NCBI RefSeq assembly: GCF_003148765.1
Contig: NZ_QGGV01000014.1
Coordinates: 20,457-84,456 of the forward strand
Length of the DNA stretch: 64,000 nucleotides
Direction: 5' to 3'
Source: Silicimonas algicola
GTDB taxonomy: Bacteria; Pseudomonadota; Alphaproteobacteria; Rhodobacterales; Rhodobacteraceae
This document shows positions 1 through 9,258 of the stretch, in pieces; positions within the stretch are counted from its first letter, which is position 1; every line of letters begins with the position of its first letter. The notes below the pieces were generated by a model. The model had not been told where the DNA came from and did not search any database. It was given only the letters and a program-made list of their open reading frames with translations. Position numbers and translations under genes: made by a program.

Positions 1-2
1 CG

Positions 3-605
3 CGCATCGTCTTCCTGGGCGACTACATCGACCGAGGCGAGGACCCGAAAGGTGTTCTCGACCTCCTGGCGCGGATGGCGGAGTTCCACTCGGAGAACCT
101 GATCTTCCTGCGCGGCAACCACGAGGAGGCGCTCGACACCTTCCTCGCCGCGCCGCGTGAGGGTCGCGATTGGCTGGACTTCGGCGCGCAGCAGACTCTC
201 GCGAGTTTCGGCGTCGCCCCGCCGCGCGGGCGCGTCGGCAGTTTCGAATTGTTCCGCATCCGCTCGGAACTCGGGTCCGCGCTCCAGCCCTACCGCGGCT
301 TCCTCGCAGGCCTCCGGAACGGCTTTCGCTCGGGAGACGTGGTCTTCAGTCATGCCGGTCTCGATCCGTCGCGCGCCTGGGACCAGCAGCCCGCGCGTGC
401 GCTCTTGTGGAGCCACCCGGGCGTGCTGCGGGACAACCCTGTCCCCGGTCTCCGCGTCGTCCACGGCCACTTCGACGAGGCCGCGCCCGTCTGCAAACCG
501 GGTCGCATCTGTGTCGATACCGGCGCCTATTATTCGAACCGGCTGACGGCGGTCCGCCTCGACGACGAGGACGCCTTCCTCGTGGCGGGGTCCGGCCTGT
601 CGTGA
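3..605 (+). CDS. Metallophosphoesterase / serine-threonine protein phosphatase, 5' end outside window
   Basis: This is the C-terminal part of a calcineurin-like metallophosphoesterase; the reading frame is open from base 3, so the true start lies left of the window. The visible part begins inside the metal-binding region with GDYIDRGEDP (the GDxxDRG motif), followed by RGNHEE (the GNHE motif). A late VHGHFDE supplies the final histidine motif of the fold. Proteins of this build hydrolyse phosphomonoesters, often phosphoproteins or nucleotides, in the cytoplasm using two metal ions; the substrate here is unknown. In Rhodobacterales and Rhizobia such phosphatases are often found beside exopolysaccharide genes, which matches the next genes. 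The first catalytic motif (DxH) lies outside the window. Confidence 0.85.
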   Translation, partial: RIVFLGDYIDRGEDPKGVLDLLARMAEFHSENLIFLRGNHEEALDTFLAAPREGRDWLDFGAQQTLASFGVAPPRGRVGSFELFRIRSELGSALQPYRGFLAGLRNGFRSGDVVFSHAGLDPSRAWDQQPARALLWSHPGVLRDNPVPGLRVVHGHFDEAAPVCKPGRICVDTGAYYSNRLTAVRLDDEDAFLVAGSGLS

Positions 606-757
606 CCTGAGGTCCGTCAGACCGTCATTTCGCACTTGCAGAATAGCCCGGGTCGTCTAGCGTGTTCAGCGATGAACGCTGTCGTCTCGATAGCCGTCCT
701 CCTGATGTCTCCCCGGGCCGCGGCCGCGAGCTTCGGTGCGGTAGCCGTGTGACGGCG

Positions 758-1120
758 ATGGACGATGATCTTCACGGCGGCTCGCGGATGCGCGACGACG
801 CGAGGTTCCGCATCCTGCGCCTCATCTCCGACCGCCCCGAGATGTCGCAGCGCGAACTTGCCGAGGCCTTGGGGCTAAGTCTCGGCGGCGTGAACTTCTG
901 CATGAAGGGCCTCGTCGAGCGCGGCATGGTCAAGGTGCGCAACTTCCGCAAGAGCGGCAACAAGCTTGCCTATGCCTATTTCCTGACGCCGCAGGGCGCG
1001 TCGGAGAAGGCGGCGCTGACGCGCGCCTTCCTCGAGCGGCGGATGGCGGAGTACCAGGCGCTGAAGGCGGAGATCGAGGCGCTGGAGGCGGAGGTCGGGA
1101 CGGCGGATGCGGGGCGGTAG
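758..1120 (+). CDS. MarR family EPS-associated transcriptional regulator
   Basis: This is a small winged-helix DNA-binding protein of about 120 residues. The frame is open from 662, but the upstream residues look unlike the family. The ATG at 758 (or the GTG at 749) gives the usual start, just before MRDDARFRILRLI. The helix-turn-helix is SQRELAEALGLSLGGVNFCM, followed by a wing with VKVRNFRKSGNKLAYAYFLT. The C-terminus is a charged helix rich in E and A, probably for dimerisation. The pattern (REMSQRELAxxLGxSLGxxNFCL...KNFRxSxNKxxYxYxLTPxG) is that of the MarR subgroup found beside exopolysaccharide clusters. It sits immediately upstream of the GGTACC array and the exporter genes, so it is a reasonable candidate regulator of the locus. 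That link is inference. Confidence 0.85.
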   Translation: MDDDLHGGSRMRDDARFRILRLISDRPEMSQRELAEALGLSLGGVNFCMKGLVERGMVKVRNFRKSGNKLAYAYFLTPQGASEKAALTRAFLERRMAEYQALKAEIEALEAEVGTADAGR

Positions 1121-1667
1121 CTTGCGTTATCGGGCGTTTGGGACGGAAACAATAATCTTGAAGATTGAATTTCGGGAATCCGTCAGGGGGGTGCCGAATT
1201 CGGGATTCTCGAAATTATTTCCTCGTTATTACAACGCGTTACCGCCGTTTCCAAAATTGGTACAATCTTGGGAAACTCTCGTTTGAGGCCCCAGTTTGCT
1301 CGGAAAGGTACCATGGCTCTGCGACCTGCGACTGAAGCGACGACGGGTGAAATCCCGGGTACCGTTCGACGAACTGAGACGGGATCGGGCGCCAGAGCCC
1401 AGTTAAGCAATCTGCATATGGTACCCTTTCTGAGGAAGCCATCCCTGGGGTACCTTTTCGTCACCGCCTCAAAGGTACCCTCCATCGTCGTTCGAAGGGT
1501 ACGCCAGACCCTCTGTGCGACGGGTACCTCGATGCAAGGGTACCACGCTCCTCCTGCAGTGGTCCCATGCAGACTGAAGTCTTGACCCAAACAGACGTTC
1601 CTCGGCGCCATTCACCCTCCCCTGTGAGGACCTTGCCCTAACGGCTCACGACCTCCCTTGAGAAGAC
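1121..1667. other. 547-bp intergenic region before the polysaccharide exporter
   Basis: No convincing gene is visible. Open frames exist on both strands (for example 1183-1611 minus and 1268-1585 plus) but neither resembles a protein family and both run through the palindrome array. The region carries the GGTACC cluster listed separately and ends with the start of the exporter permease. It is the most likely promoter region of the polysaccharide operon. Confidence 0.6.
1259..1544. promoter_or_regulatory. Array of GGTACC palindromes upstream of EPS operon
   Basis: Seven exact copies of the six-base palindrome GGTACC start at 1307, 1358, 1420, 1449, 1474, 1523 and 1539. Two one-mismatch copies start at 1259 (GGTACA) and 1499 (GGTACG). 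The central copies are spaced 29, 25, 25, 24 and 16 bases apart. Several have an A-rich left flank or T-rich right flank (AAAGGTACC, GGTACCTTTT, GGTACCCTTT), suggesting an extended dyad around AAAGGTACCCTTT. Elsewhere in the 64 kb the hexamer is scattered and mostly inside genes. The placement between a MarR-type EPS regulator and the exporter operon suggests multiple binding sites for a transcription factor. The factor is unknown. Confidence 0.6.
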
Positions 1668-2519
1668 ATGACTGACATCTCCGAACATAAATCACAGTCG
1701 CCTCGCCTCGTGCTCGAGGCGGGACGCGCGGAGGCGCAGTACTGGCGCGATCTGTGGCACTACCGCGAGCTCTTCGCGATCCTCGCCTGGCGCGACGTCT
1801 CCGTGCGCTACAAGCAAACGGTGATCGGTGTCCTCTGGGCGGTGATCCGACCGTTTCTCACCATGATCGTCTTCACCGTCATCTTCGGGCGAGTGGCGCA
1901 GCTGCCCTCTGAGGGAGACGCGCCCTACCCGGTCATGGTCTTTGCAGGCATGCTGCCGTGGTTCCTGTTTTCGTCCATCCTGAGCGAGTCCTCCAACAGC
2001 CTTGTCATGAATTCGGCGCTGGTCGGAAAGGTCTACTTCCCGCGCCTTGTCATCCCCTCGGCGGCGGCCGTGGTGTCGCTGGTGGATTTCGCGATCAGCT
2101 TCGCCATGATGATCCTCCTGATGATCGCGCTCTGGTTCCTGCCCGATTGGCGCGTGCTGTTCCTGCCATTCTTCATCCTGCTTGCTGTCGCCGCCGCTCT
2201 CGGCCCGGCGCTGCTCTTCTGCGCCATGAACGTCAAGTACCGCGACTTTCGCTACATCATCCCCTTCATCGTCCAGTTTGGTCTCTACGTCTCGCCCGTC
2301 GGCTTTTCCAGCGCGAACATCCCCGACGCGTGGCGGTTCATCTATGGCCTCAACCCCATGGTCGGCGTGATCGACGGCTTCCGCTGGTGCCTTCTGGGGG
2401 GCGAAGCCACCCTTCACACGCCAAGCTTCGTCCTCAGCCTTGGCGTGATCGCAGTCTTCCTCTGGTACGGCATCCACGTTTTCCGCCGCACTGAAAGAAC
2501 CTTTGCAGACCTGATCTGA
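1668..2519 (+). CDS. wzm: ABC-2 type polysaccharide export permease
   Basis: This is an inner-membrane permease of 283 residues, the usual size for Wzm/KpsM-type exporters of O-antigen, capsule or teichoic acid. The N-terminus is cytoplasmic and contains the typical [20 protein letters not shown] amphipathic stretch, followed by [20 protein letters not shown] as first membrane span. Five further hydrophobic spans and the [11 protein letters not shown] and [14 protein letters not shown] motifs of the family follow. With the ATPase encoded next it would form a (Wzm)2(Wzt)2 transporter that moves lipid-linked glycan across the inner membrane. Its stop overlaps the start of the ATPase gene by one base, so the two are translationally coupled. 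It lies downstream of the GGTACC array. Confidence 0.92.
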   Translation: MTDISEHKSQSPRLVLEAGRAEAQYWRDLWHYRELFAILAWRDVSVRYKQTVIGVLWAVIRPFLTMIVFTVIFGRVAQLPSEGDAPYPVMVFAGMLPWFLFSSILSESSNSLVMNSALVGKVYFPRLVIPSAAAVVSLVDFAISFAMMILLMIALWFLPDWRVLFLPFFILLAVAAALGPALLFCAMNVKYRDFRYIIPFIVQFGLYVSPVGFSSANIPDAWRFIYGLNPMVGVIDGFRWCLLGGEATLHTPSFVLSLGVIAVFLWYGIHVFRRTERTFADLI

Positions 2520-3772
2520 TGAGCGACGTGGTTATCCGTGCCGAAGGCCTCGGGAAGAAATACGTGATCGGTCACGAGTCGGCCGAACGCTACACCGCCT
2601 TGCGCGACGTGCTTGCCCAGCAGGCGCGCAGGTTGGTTCGCTCGGCGCGTGACATGGCTGCCGGGCGCGCGCTGATCGCCGGGGATGAACGCGAGGAGTT
2701 CTGGGCACTCAGGGACGTCAATTTCGAAATCAAGCGGGGCGAGGTCGTCGGCATCATCGGCCGGAACGGTGCTGGGAAGTCGACACTGCTGAAGGTCCTG
2801 TCGCGCATCACGGAACCCAGTGAGGGACGTGTTACCATCGACGGGCGGGTGGCGAGCCTGCTGGAGGTTGGCACCGGCTTCCATCCAGAACTCACGGGGC
2901 GGGAGAACATCTTCCTGAACGGCGCGATCCTCGGCATGACGCGGGCCGAGATCCGGCGGAAGTTCGACGAGATCGTTGCCTTCGCTGGGGTGGAAAAATT
3001 CCTCGACACCCCGGTGAAGCGGTATTCGAGCGGCATGTATGTGCGCTTGGCATTCTCGGTCGCGGCTCATTTGGAGCCCGAAATCCTGGTTGTAGACGAG
3101 GTGCTGGCGGTCGGCGACGCCGAGTTCCAGAAGAAGTGCGTCGGCAAGATGCAGGACGTGGCGAGCGAAGGCCGTACCGTGGTGTTCGTGAGCCACAACA
3201 TGGCCGCAGTGAAGTCGTTGTGCCCCAAAGCAATGTATCTGAACGGCGGCACAGGGCAGGGAACAGAAGAAACGGAGAAAGCAGTTCAGAACTATCTGAA
3301 AAGCATACCAACAGGCCCAAGGAAAATCGAAGAATTTTCAAGATTTAGTAACGACTACGTTGAATTGCATTCAATTGAATTGGCCGATGACAAATTTGCC
3401 GTTTCTGGCAGGCTTCTTAAGTGGCACCCGGCACTTACGTTTTCCGCGATTGTTGCAGCCAACGATGAAACGGAGCTTTTTTGGACAACCAACCGCGATG
3501 CAGGGCCCACGTTGGGGCGCGATATGGAAGGCGAAGATTTTAGTTTGATATTAGAAATTCCATACAATCTTCTCAACACCGGGAGGTACAAGCTGTTCTT
3601 TGTACTTTTTATACACAATCAAGAGTGGATAGTAAAAAAAGGGGATTTGGCCCACTTTACGATAGAGAAGGAATTCAATCATCATTTAGTTCATGACTTT
3701 TCGAGTAGGCCCGGAGCACTAGCGCCGGTTTTAGGTTGGAAAACTTATCGAGCATCTCTACCATGCGCGTGA
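2519..3772 (+). CDS. wzt: ABC polysaccharide exporter ATPase with C-terminal carbohydrate-binding-like domain
   Basis: This is a 417-residue ATPase partner of the preceding permease. Walker A is GRNGAGKST at about residues 81-89. The signature [14 protein letters not shown] and Walker [14 protein letters not shown] follow, and the H-loop is in [11 protein letters not shown]. The N-terminal extension before the ABC domain is normal for Wzt/TagH. From about residue 260 there is an extra domain of some 150 residues, in the position where Wzt proteins carry the domain that recognises the end of the glycan chain. This C-terminal third is visibly more AT-rich than the ABC domain, which suggests exchange of the recognition domain along with the glycan genes. 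The start ATG shares a base with the permease stop. Confidence 0.92.
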   Translation: MSDVVIRAEGLGKKYVIGHESAERYTALRDVLAQQARRLVRSARDMAAGRALIAGDEREEFWALRDVNFEIKRGEVVGIIGRNGAGKSTLLKVLSRITEPSEGRVTIDGRVASLLEVGTGFHPELTGRENIFLNGAILGMTRAEIRRKFDEIVAFAGVEKFLDTPVKRYSSGMYVRLAFSVAAHLEPEILVVDEVLAVGDAEFQKKCVGKMQDVASEGRTVVFVSHNMAAVKSLCPKAMYLNGGTGQGTEETEKAVQNYLKSIPTGPRKIEEFSRFSNDYVELHSIELADDKFAVSGRLLKWHPALTFSAIVAANDETELFWTTNRDAGPTLGRDMEGEDFSLILEIPYNLLNTGRYKLFFVLFIHNQEWIVKKGDLAHFTIEKEFNHHLVHDFSSRPGALAPVLGWKTYRASLPCA

Positions 3773-4082
3773 TGCTGACACTGCCCGAAACCACACGAAA
3801 GAGGCTCCCAAAATCTTTCTGGCGCACTGAAGAACGGAGGTGTGGGGGCGCGGCGCTGGGAGCTCACGGCCCGATCCGCCTGACTTCCTGCGTTGCTGCG
3901 CAAACGTACACCGCTCGGGAAGGAACGCGATTGATCGACCCGAAAAATCAGGTAACGGTGACGTATGAACTCATTCCACTTCGGGAGTGTCAGGTCAATC
4001 GGCAGACCACTTGGGGAACGTCCGCTGATATAGCCTCCGACGCCCGTGCGATACGTATGCGGCCTTAAGCAAACACAGCATC
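3773..4082. other. 310-bp gap, no supported gene
   Basis: A plus-strand frame (3736-4068) exists but overlaps the end of the ATPase gene, has no recognisable domain and no clear ribosome binding site. I see no transposase or RNA feature. It may be residue of an earlier rearrangement at the 3' edge of the exchanged ATPase domain. Confidence 0.4.
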
Positions 4083-4805
4083 ATGACGCGCTTTCCATTC
4101 ATACCAGAGACTATCCGGCAAACGCTGCGCAAGATAGAACTTGATATGCGCGACCGGATGACACCGAAGCATTTGCGCTTCCTGAAGACGTGCCGCACGC
4201 TCGTCCACATTGGGGCCAACACCGGTCAGGAACGCCACTTATACAACCGTCTAGGCCTCGACGTGCTGTGGATCGAGCCGATTCCAAACGTCTACGAGGC
4301 ACTGGTACGCAATCTGGCCGATTTTCCGCACCAGCAAGCGTTCCAAGGCCTGATCTCTGCAGAGGACGGGCACGCGGTCGCGTTCAACGTCGCCAGTAAC
4401 GAGGGTGCGTCATCGTCCATGCTCGAATTCGGCCTGCACCGGGATATCTGGCCTGAAGTCGGCTACATTGAGCAACTGGCCTTGACCACAATGCGCCTCG
4501 ACACTGCAGTAAAGGCGGCCGGCTGGGATACTCGTCGTATCGACGCGCTGCTGCTTGACACGCAAGGCGCCGAACTCTTGGTTCTACAGGGAGCCGACCG
4601 TGTGCTCGACACAGTAAAATTCATCCTGACTGAGGCTGCGGACTTCGAAGCCTACAAGGACGGCGCGACAGTCGCTGACCTAGAGGCATTCCTCGTCCCG
4701 CAAGGCTTTTCACTTCTAAGGTCATTCGAGTTCGCCGAACACCCAGCCGGCGGCAAGTATTACGATGTCCTTTTCGGACGTGGACGATCGCCCGTTAATT
4801 ACTAA
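4083..4805 (+). CDS. FkbM family SAM-dependent methyltransferase
   Basis: This is a 240-residue methyltransferase of the FkbM family, likely O-methylating a sugar or an acidic group of the polysaccharide in the cytoplasm. The SAM site motif I is LVHIGANTGQERHLY at about residues 40-54. The acidic end of strand 2 is VLWIEPIPNVYE, and later motifs are LDTQGAELLVLQGAD and ILTEAADFEAY. The LDxxGxExxVLxGA segment is diagnostic for FkbM. It is the first of four apparently intact methyltransferase-like genes in the locus. Its substrate cannot be told from sequence. Confidence 0.88.
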   Translation: MTRFPFIPETIRQTLRKIELDMRDRMTPKHLRFLKTCRTLVHIGANTGQERHLYNRLGLDVLWIEPIPNVYEALVRNLADFPHQQAFQGLISAEDGHAVAFNVASNEGASSSMLEFGLHRDIWPEVGYIEQLALTTMRLDTAVKAAGWDTRRIDALLLDTQGAELLVLQGADRVLDTVKFILTEAADFEAYKDGATVADLEAFLVPQGFSLLRSFEFAEHPAGGKYYDVLFGRGRSPVNY

Positions 4806-4875
4806 AGTCTTGTATGCAGCAGTTGCCTAGATATATTACCGAACTCACGGATATATCCGTGCAGGAAAGACTCTC

Positions 4876-5607
4876 TTGCTAAGCGCCCTATCAGACATAT
4901 TGTTAGGCAAAATCCGCACCGGCGCCTTTCGCTATCGTCGTCGACCTTGGCTGGGTAGGGCTTGGGGTGGTCCGCTTAATGGGCAGGGGTGGCGCTGTAA
5001 ATTGGTAGCCGAGATCATTATTCGGACTGAGCCCGTGGCGATTGTGGAGACAGGAACTTTTCTCGGAACCAGTACGGAATGGTTCTGCAGTTTCCAAGCA
5101 CCTGTGTGGTCGTGCGAGGCATCGGAAAGCTACTTTGGCTTTTCTCGGCAGCGACTTAAATCGGTTCCCAACGCCAACTTAGTACTTGCAGATAGTCGTA
5201 CCGCGCTTCGAGAGGTACTGGATGGTCCGCTCAAATCGGCAGTGCACAACACCATCCTGTTTTACTTGGACGCACACTGGGAGGACGATTTGCCCTTGGC
5301 GGATGAGATTGATATCATTTTCGCCGCCTGCCCGCGCGCAGTCGTGCTGATCGACGATTTCGAGGTGCCGGGAGATACGGGATATTCTTATGACGATTAT
5401 GGACCAGGCAAGGCCTTAACTGCAGAATATGTTGCACCGAGTCTCGATAAGTTCGGGCTCGTCATCATGTATCCGAAGGTCTCGTCTGATTTAGAGACGG
5501 GTGCAAAGAGGGGCTGTGCCGTGCTCACAAGAAAAGCGATGGTACACAACATCCTTGGGGCGGTCAGCCTGTTAAGATCGCCTATAGACGCGGATTTGAA
5601 AGCTTAA
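4876..5607 (+). CDS. Class I SAM-dependent methyltransferase-like protein
   Basis: This is a protein of 243 residues with a TTG start at 4876 preceded by AGGAAAGA. A Rossmann-like core is visible: VAIVETGTFLGTSTEW (motif I, ETGTFxGxSTxW), then VWSCEASESYFGFSRQR, ILFYLDAHWEDDLPLADEID and AVVLIDDFEVPGDTGYSYD. The YLDAHW and IDDF motifs are seen in a group of methyltransferase-fold proteins found in polysaccharide clusters whose reaction is mostly unproven. A role in modifying the exported glycan is an inference from location. It follows the FkbM gene by 70 bases. Confidence 0.75.
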   Translation: MLSALSDILLGKIRTGAFRYRRRPWLGRAWGGPLNGQGWRCKLVAEIIIRTEPVAIVETGTFLGTSTEWFCSFQAPVWSCEASESYFGFSRQRLKSVPNANLVLADSRTALREVLDGPLKSAVHNTILFYLDAHWEDDLPLADEIDIIFAACPRAVVLIDDFEVPGDTGYSYDDYGPGKALTAEYVAPSLDKFGLVIMYPKVSSDLETGAKRGCAVLTRKAMVHNILGAVSLLRSPIDADLKA

Positions 5608-5820
5608 TGATGGTTCACAACCACTGTCTGAGTACCACAAGGTCATCGGCTGTCCATCGCTTCCAAGGCAGGATTTCGGTCCCTGAAGGCAAAAGGGCGA
5701 TAGCGTCGGTTCTTGGGCTTGGCGTCGTCGGTGCTTCGCAGGCTGTATCTTCATGACCGGCAGCCTTCAGGAGTCCCCTTGGATGCGCATAAAGATGTCC
5801 TGTAGACCCACCATGGCGGG

Positions 5821-6639
5821 GTGCGCCGCTTGGGTCTGAACCAGATAATTCGGTTCATCCTCAGTCATCCGATGAACCGTGGACGGCCGGTGGCATCGCT
5901 GGCCCGCTTCGCTGCCTGGCAGGTGCGCAGTCGCCTGCAGGACGAGGTGATTGTTGACTGGATCAGTGGGGCCAAACTCGCGGTGCGACGCGGCATGTCC
6001 GGTGCGACCGGCAATATCTATTGCGGCCTGCACGAATATGTCGATATGCGATTTGTCCTTGACATCCTGCAACCGGAAGACCTTTTCGTCGATGTCGGAG
6101 CCAATATCGGGAGTTATACGATTCTGGCGGCAAAGGTCTGTAACGCGCGCGTAATTGCAGTGGAACCTGATCCCGGCACGTCAAGAGCTCTGCGTCGCAA
6201 TATTGCGATCAATGGCATCGCTGGCAGCGTTCACGTGGTCGAGGCAGCGCTCGGTGCGTCTGGAGGGAGAGTGTCCTTTACTGTAGGGCTCGACACGGTC
6301 AATCGTGTGGCCCAGACAGGCGACCTTAACACCCGCGAGGTAGCGCTCAGAACGCTGGACGAGGTTCTTGACGGAGAAGTTCCGCGCATCATCAAGATCG
6401 ACGTCGAGGGTTTCGAGGCCGAAGTCCTCAAGGGCGCATCGGCAACACTCCACGACGATAGACTTAAAGCAATCATTACGGAGACCCTCGACCAGGATGT
6501 CGAGGCGCTACTGACCCGTGCTGGCTTCGAAAGAGCCTTCTATGATCCGGAAACTCGGATCGTAGGACACGTTCCAGTGGTCCGATCAGCGAATGCGTTG
6601 ATGGTCCGTCCCTCTTTGTACAACGCGCCCCGCCAATGA
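5821..6639 (+). CDS. FkbM family SAM-dependent methyltransferase
   Basis: This is a second FkbM-type methyltransferase of about 272 residues. The frame opens with a GTG at 5821. Motif I is LFVDVGANIGSYTILAA, followed by ARVIAVEPDPGTSRALRRN, VEAALGASGGRVSF and the family signature IIKIDVEGFEAEVLKGA. The start is uncertain because the GTG lacks a strong ribosome site, and the core fold begins only near residue 50. The 213 bases before it carry no gene I can support. It is separate in sequence from the FkbM gene at 4083, so it probably modifies a different position of the repeat unit. Confidence 0.87.
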   Translation: MRRLGLNQIIRFILSHPMNRGRPVASLARFAAWQVRSRLQDEVIVDWISGAKLAVRRGMSGATGNIYCGLHEYVDMRFVLDILQPEDLFVDVGANIGSYTILAAKVCNARVIAVEPDPGTSRALRRNIAINGIAGSVHVVEAALGASGGRVSFTVGLDTVNRVAQTGDLNTREVALRTLDEVLDGEVPRIIKIDVEGFEAEVLKGASATLHDDRLKAIITETLDQDVEALLTRAGFERAFYDPETRIVGHVPVVRSANALMVRPSLYNAPRQ

Positions 6640-6753
6640 TCTGTACGCAGTTTGCGAGGCCTAGTGTCAACACCAGGCAGTCACCAGACCTAGCATTCAG
6701 CGATCGCCGGATGAATTTCCTCTTTCTCGGACAATCGACGAGATCAGCCTGAC

Positions 6754-8589
6754 ATGTGCGGGATTAACGGTATCTTCGCCTATCACTATGCGGCCAATCC
6801 TGTCGACCGCGCGGAATTGATCTGCACACGTGATTACATGGCCGCGCGAGGCCCCGACGCAACTGGCGTCTGGCTGGCCGAGGACGGCCGCATCGGTTTC
6901 GGTCATAGGCGTCTAGCAATCATCGACCTGACCGAAGGCGGTGCCCAGCCGATGGCAAACGCAGACGGATCGCTCGTCGTGACGTTCAACGGCGAGATCT
7001 ACAATTACCGAGAGATTCGCCTTGGCCTCGAGTCAAAAGGTCACGTCTTTCGCAGCAACTCGGACACCGAGGTTCTTCTTCACCTGTACGCCGCCAAGGG
7101 TGAGGCAATGGTTCATGACCTGCGCGGCATGTTCGCTTTCGCAATCTGGGATGCGCGACGCGGTATGACGTTTATGGCGCGCGACCCTTACGGCATCAAG
7201 CCGCTCTACTATGCGGATGATGGCTGGACGCTGCGCTTTGCTTCGTCGGTCAAGGCCTTAATATCCGGCGGCAAAGTATCGACGGATCCCGAACCTGCCG
7301 GTTGGGCCGGGTTCTACCTGTTCGGCAGCGTCCCGGAGCCCTTCACCACGTATCAAGAAGTGCGCGCGCTTCCTGCTGGTTCAACCCTACGTGTGGATGC
7401 GCAGGGTCCGCGCGTGCCGCAACCCTATTTCTCGGTCGCCGCTATCTACGCGCAGCAGAACGGCGAGTGGGCGGGGTCAGCCAGCGGGCGTGATGCCCAG
7501 GAACAGGCGCGCACCGCACTCCTCGACAGCGTCCGCGCTCATCTTGTAGCCGACGTCCCAGTCGGCGCATTCCTGTCCGCCGGGATCGATTCCGGGGCGC
7601 TGGTGGGCCTGATGCGCGATGCGGGACAGACCGATATCACTACTGTGACGCTTGCGTTTGACGAATTCGAGGGCCGCCACGACGATGAGGCGCCTCTTGC
7701 GGCAGAGGTCGCCCGCTACTACGGCACGCACCATCACAGGCGGTTGGTGACGGAACGTGAGTTTCACCAGGACCTGCCGGGCATCCTGGACGCGATGGAT
7801 CAACCCAGCATTGACGGCCTCAATACCTGGTTTGTCAGCAAGGCTGCTAGCGAATTGGGCCTCAAGGTCGCGATTTCCGGGCTTGGCGGCGATGAATTGT
7901 TCGGTGGCTATCCGTCTTTCCGCGATATCCCTCGTTGGCACCGTCTGCTGGCGGTCCCGTCGCGCCTGCCGTTCCTAGGCGATATAGCTCGTCTTGCATT
8001 GACGGCCGGGCGTCCCTTGTGGCCCGGGCTGAACCCCAAGACCGCAGGCCTCTTGAAATATGGCGGCACCTATGCCGGAGGCTATATGTTGCGGCGCGGC
8101 CTGTTCATGCCGTGGGAGCTGGACACGGTGATGGACCCCCCAATGGCGCGCGAAGGTTTGCAGCGCCTTAAACCGCTGGCCTATATCCGCGAAGCTCTGG
8201 ATCCTATGCCAGAGTCAAGCTTTGCGAGAGTAGCGGCGCTCGAAGCCTCGCTCTACATGCGCAACCAGCTGCTCCGTGACACAGACTGGGCCAGTATGGC
8301 CCACTCTCTGGAGGTCCGGGTACCACTCGTCGACAGCTACTTGCTGGCGGCACTAAACCCAGCGCTGCATACGACAGGCGGCCTTGACACCAAGTTCATG
8401 CTCGCGATGAGCCCCGCAAAGCCCTTGCCGGACAAAGTCATCCACCGCCCCAAGACCGGGTTCACGACGCCTATCGCGTCATGGCTGCAGCGGGGGCGGC
8501 GGTTCCAGAAATGGAAAAAGAAGTCAGTCTTGACCGATGCTCATTGTCCATGGGCTAGGCGTTGGGCCTACAGCGTGGCGGTCGCTTGA
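6754..8589 (+). CDS. asnB: Asparagine synthetase B-type glutamine amidotransferase
   Basis: This is a 611-residue AsnB-type enzyme. Cys2 of the N-terminal MCGINGIFAYH is the Ntn nucleophile of the glutaminase domain, followed by MAARGPDATG, FGHRRLAIIDL, FNGEIYNYREIR and SDTEVLLHLY. The C-terminal synthetase domain has the ATP pyrophosphatase loop VPVGAFLSAGIDSGALVGLM and further VAISGLGGDELFGGYPSF and LRDTDWASMAHSLEVRVPL. In polysaccharide clusters such proteins often amidate a uronic acid or other carboxyl group of the glycan rather than make free asparagine. Both functions are possible here. The length and C-terminus look complete. Confidence 0.9.
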   Translation: MCGINGIFAYHYAANPVDRAELICTRDYMAARGPDATGVWLAEDGRIGFGHRRLAIIDLTEGGAQPMANADGSLVVTFNGEIYNYREIRLGLESKGHVFRSNSDTEVLLHLYAAKGEAMVHDLRGMFAFAIWDARRGMTFMARDPYGIKPLYYADDGWTLRFASSVKALISGGKVSTDPEPAGWAGFYLFGSVPEPFTTYQEVRALPAGSTLRVDAQGPRVPQPYFSVAAIYAQQNGEWAGSASGRDAQEQARTALLDSVRAHLVADVPVGAFLSAGIDSGALVGLMRDAGQTDITTVTLAFDEFEGRHDDEAPLAAEVARYYGTHHHRRLVTEREFHQDLPGILDAMDQPSIDGLNTWFVSKAASELGLKVAISGLGGDELFGGYPSFRDIPRWHRLLAVPSRLPFLGDIARLALTAGRPLWPGLNPKTAGLLKYGGTYAGGYMLRRGLFMPWELDTVMDPPMAREGLQRLKPLAYIREALDPMPESSFARVAALEASLYMRNQLLRDTDWASMAHSLEVRVPLVDSYLLAALNPALHTTGGLDTKFMLAMSPAKPLPDKVIHRPKTGFTTPIASWLQRGRRFQKWKKKSVLTDAHCPWARRWAYSVAVA

Positions 8590-8634
8590 ATTCTATTATT
8601 CGAAATACTGCAAACCAGGTAATGGAGTAGGCAA

Positions 8635-9231
8635 GTGAGCGCTGCCGGACAATCGTTTATCCATATGCTCCGCTTCTGCATCGGCATCGATAGAGCGGAA
8701 ACGCAAACAACTCAAGCTGAGAGAGATTGTTTAGCGCTTCACGCGAGAGGAAAGCTCCGAGCCATGGAGATAGGTGTTTTTGAGGCGGTAACGACGATCG
8801 TAATAGCAAATAACCTCCCACGTAATGCAGAATTTTTTGGAGTAGACCCTTTCTTTAAGGGTCGCTTTGGGGTTTGCTGGGGGAAGTACATCGCTAAACT
8901 GAACCTATGGAGATCAGGAGTGGCCTCACGTGTTAAAATATTTGAAGGGTTGAGTTGGGATGCTGCTAAATGTATTGATGGCGATTTTGATTTCTTATTC
9001 ATAGATGGAGATCATTCTCTTGATTCCATAAGGAAAGACTACTCTCTATTTAGTGATAGGATACAAGTTAACGGCATACTGGCCCTTCACGATACGTCAG
9101 TTCCAGATCGCGATCCAAGTGTCGCTTCACTTGGATCGTTCATTTATTTCCGAGACCATATATCAAAGGATGAGCGTTTTGAAATTGCTGAAACCGTCGA
9201 TTCCCTAAACGTTCTTAGAAGAGTAAGCTGA
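8635..9231 (+). CDS. Class I SAM-dependent methyltransferase
   Basis: This is a 198-residue methyltransferase-fold protein, start GTG at 8635. Visible elements are LRAMEIGVFEAVTTIVIA (motif I region), AEFFGVDPFFKG (acidic end of strand 2), FDFLFIDGDHSLDSIRKDY and INGILALHDTS-like VNGILALHDTSVPD. The FIDGDHSYxxVxxD pattern is typical of the Methyltransf_24 group seen in glycan clusters. The gene is clearly more AT-rich than its neighbours, suggesting a separate origin. Its substrate is unknown. Confidence 0.82.
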   Translation: MSAAGQSFIHMLRFCIGIDRAETQTTQAERDCLALHARGKLRAMEIGVFEAVTTIVIANNLPRNAEFFGVDPFFKGRFGVCWGKYIAKLNLWRSGVASRVKIFEGLSWDAAKCIDGDFDFLFIDGDHSLDSIRKDYSLFSDRIQVNGILALHDTSVPDRDPSVASLGSFIYFRDHISKDERFEIAETVDSLNVLRRVS

Positions 9232-9258
9232 ATTACATCTCATAGCCAAGATGCTAGC

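Noticed and set aside
1183..1611. 142-codon minus-strand frame and a plus-strand frame through the region upstream of the exporter
   Set aside because: Both run through the GGTACC array, resemble no family and lack plausible starts; the palindromes explain the region better.
1692..2477. Long minus-strand frame opposite the exporter permease
   Set aside because: Antisense shadow; composition rich in D, H, R and E, typical of the reverse frame of a GC-rich membrane protein gene.
3736..4068. Plus-strand frame after the exporter ATPase
   Set aside because: Overlaps the ATPase end, no ribosome site, no family resemblance.
5608..5820. Minus-strand stretch reading LPWKRWTADDLVVLRQWL before the second FkbM gene
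   Set aside because: Protein-like but too short, without a start or recognisable family; could be a remnant but not supportable.
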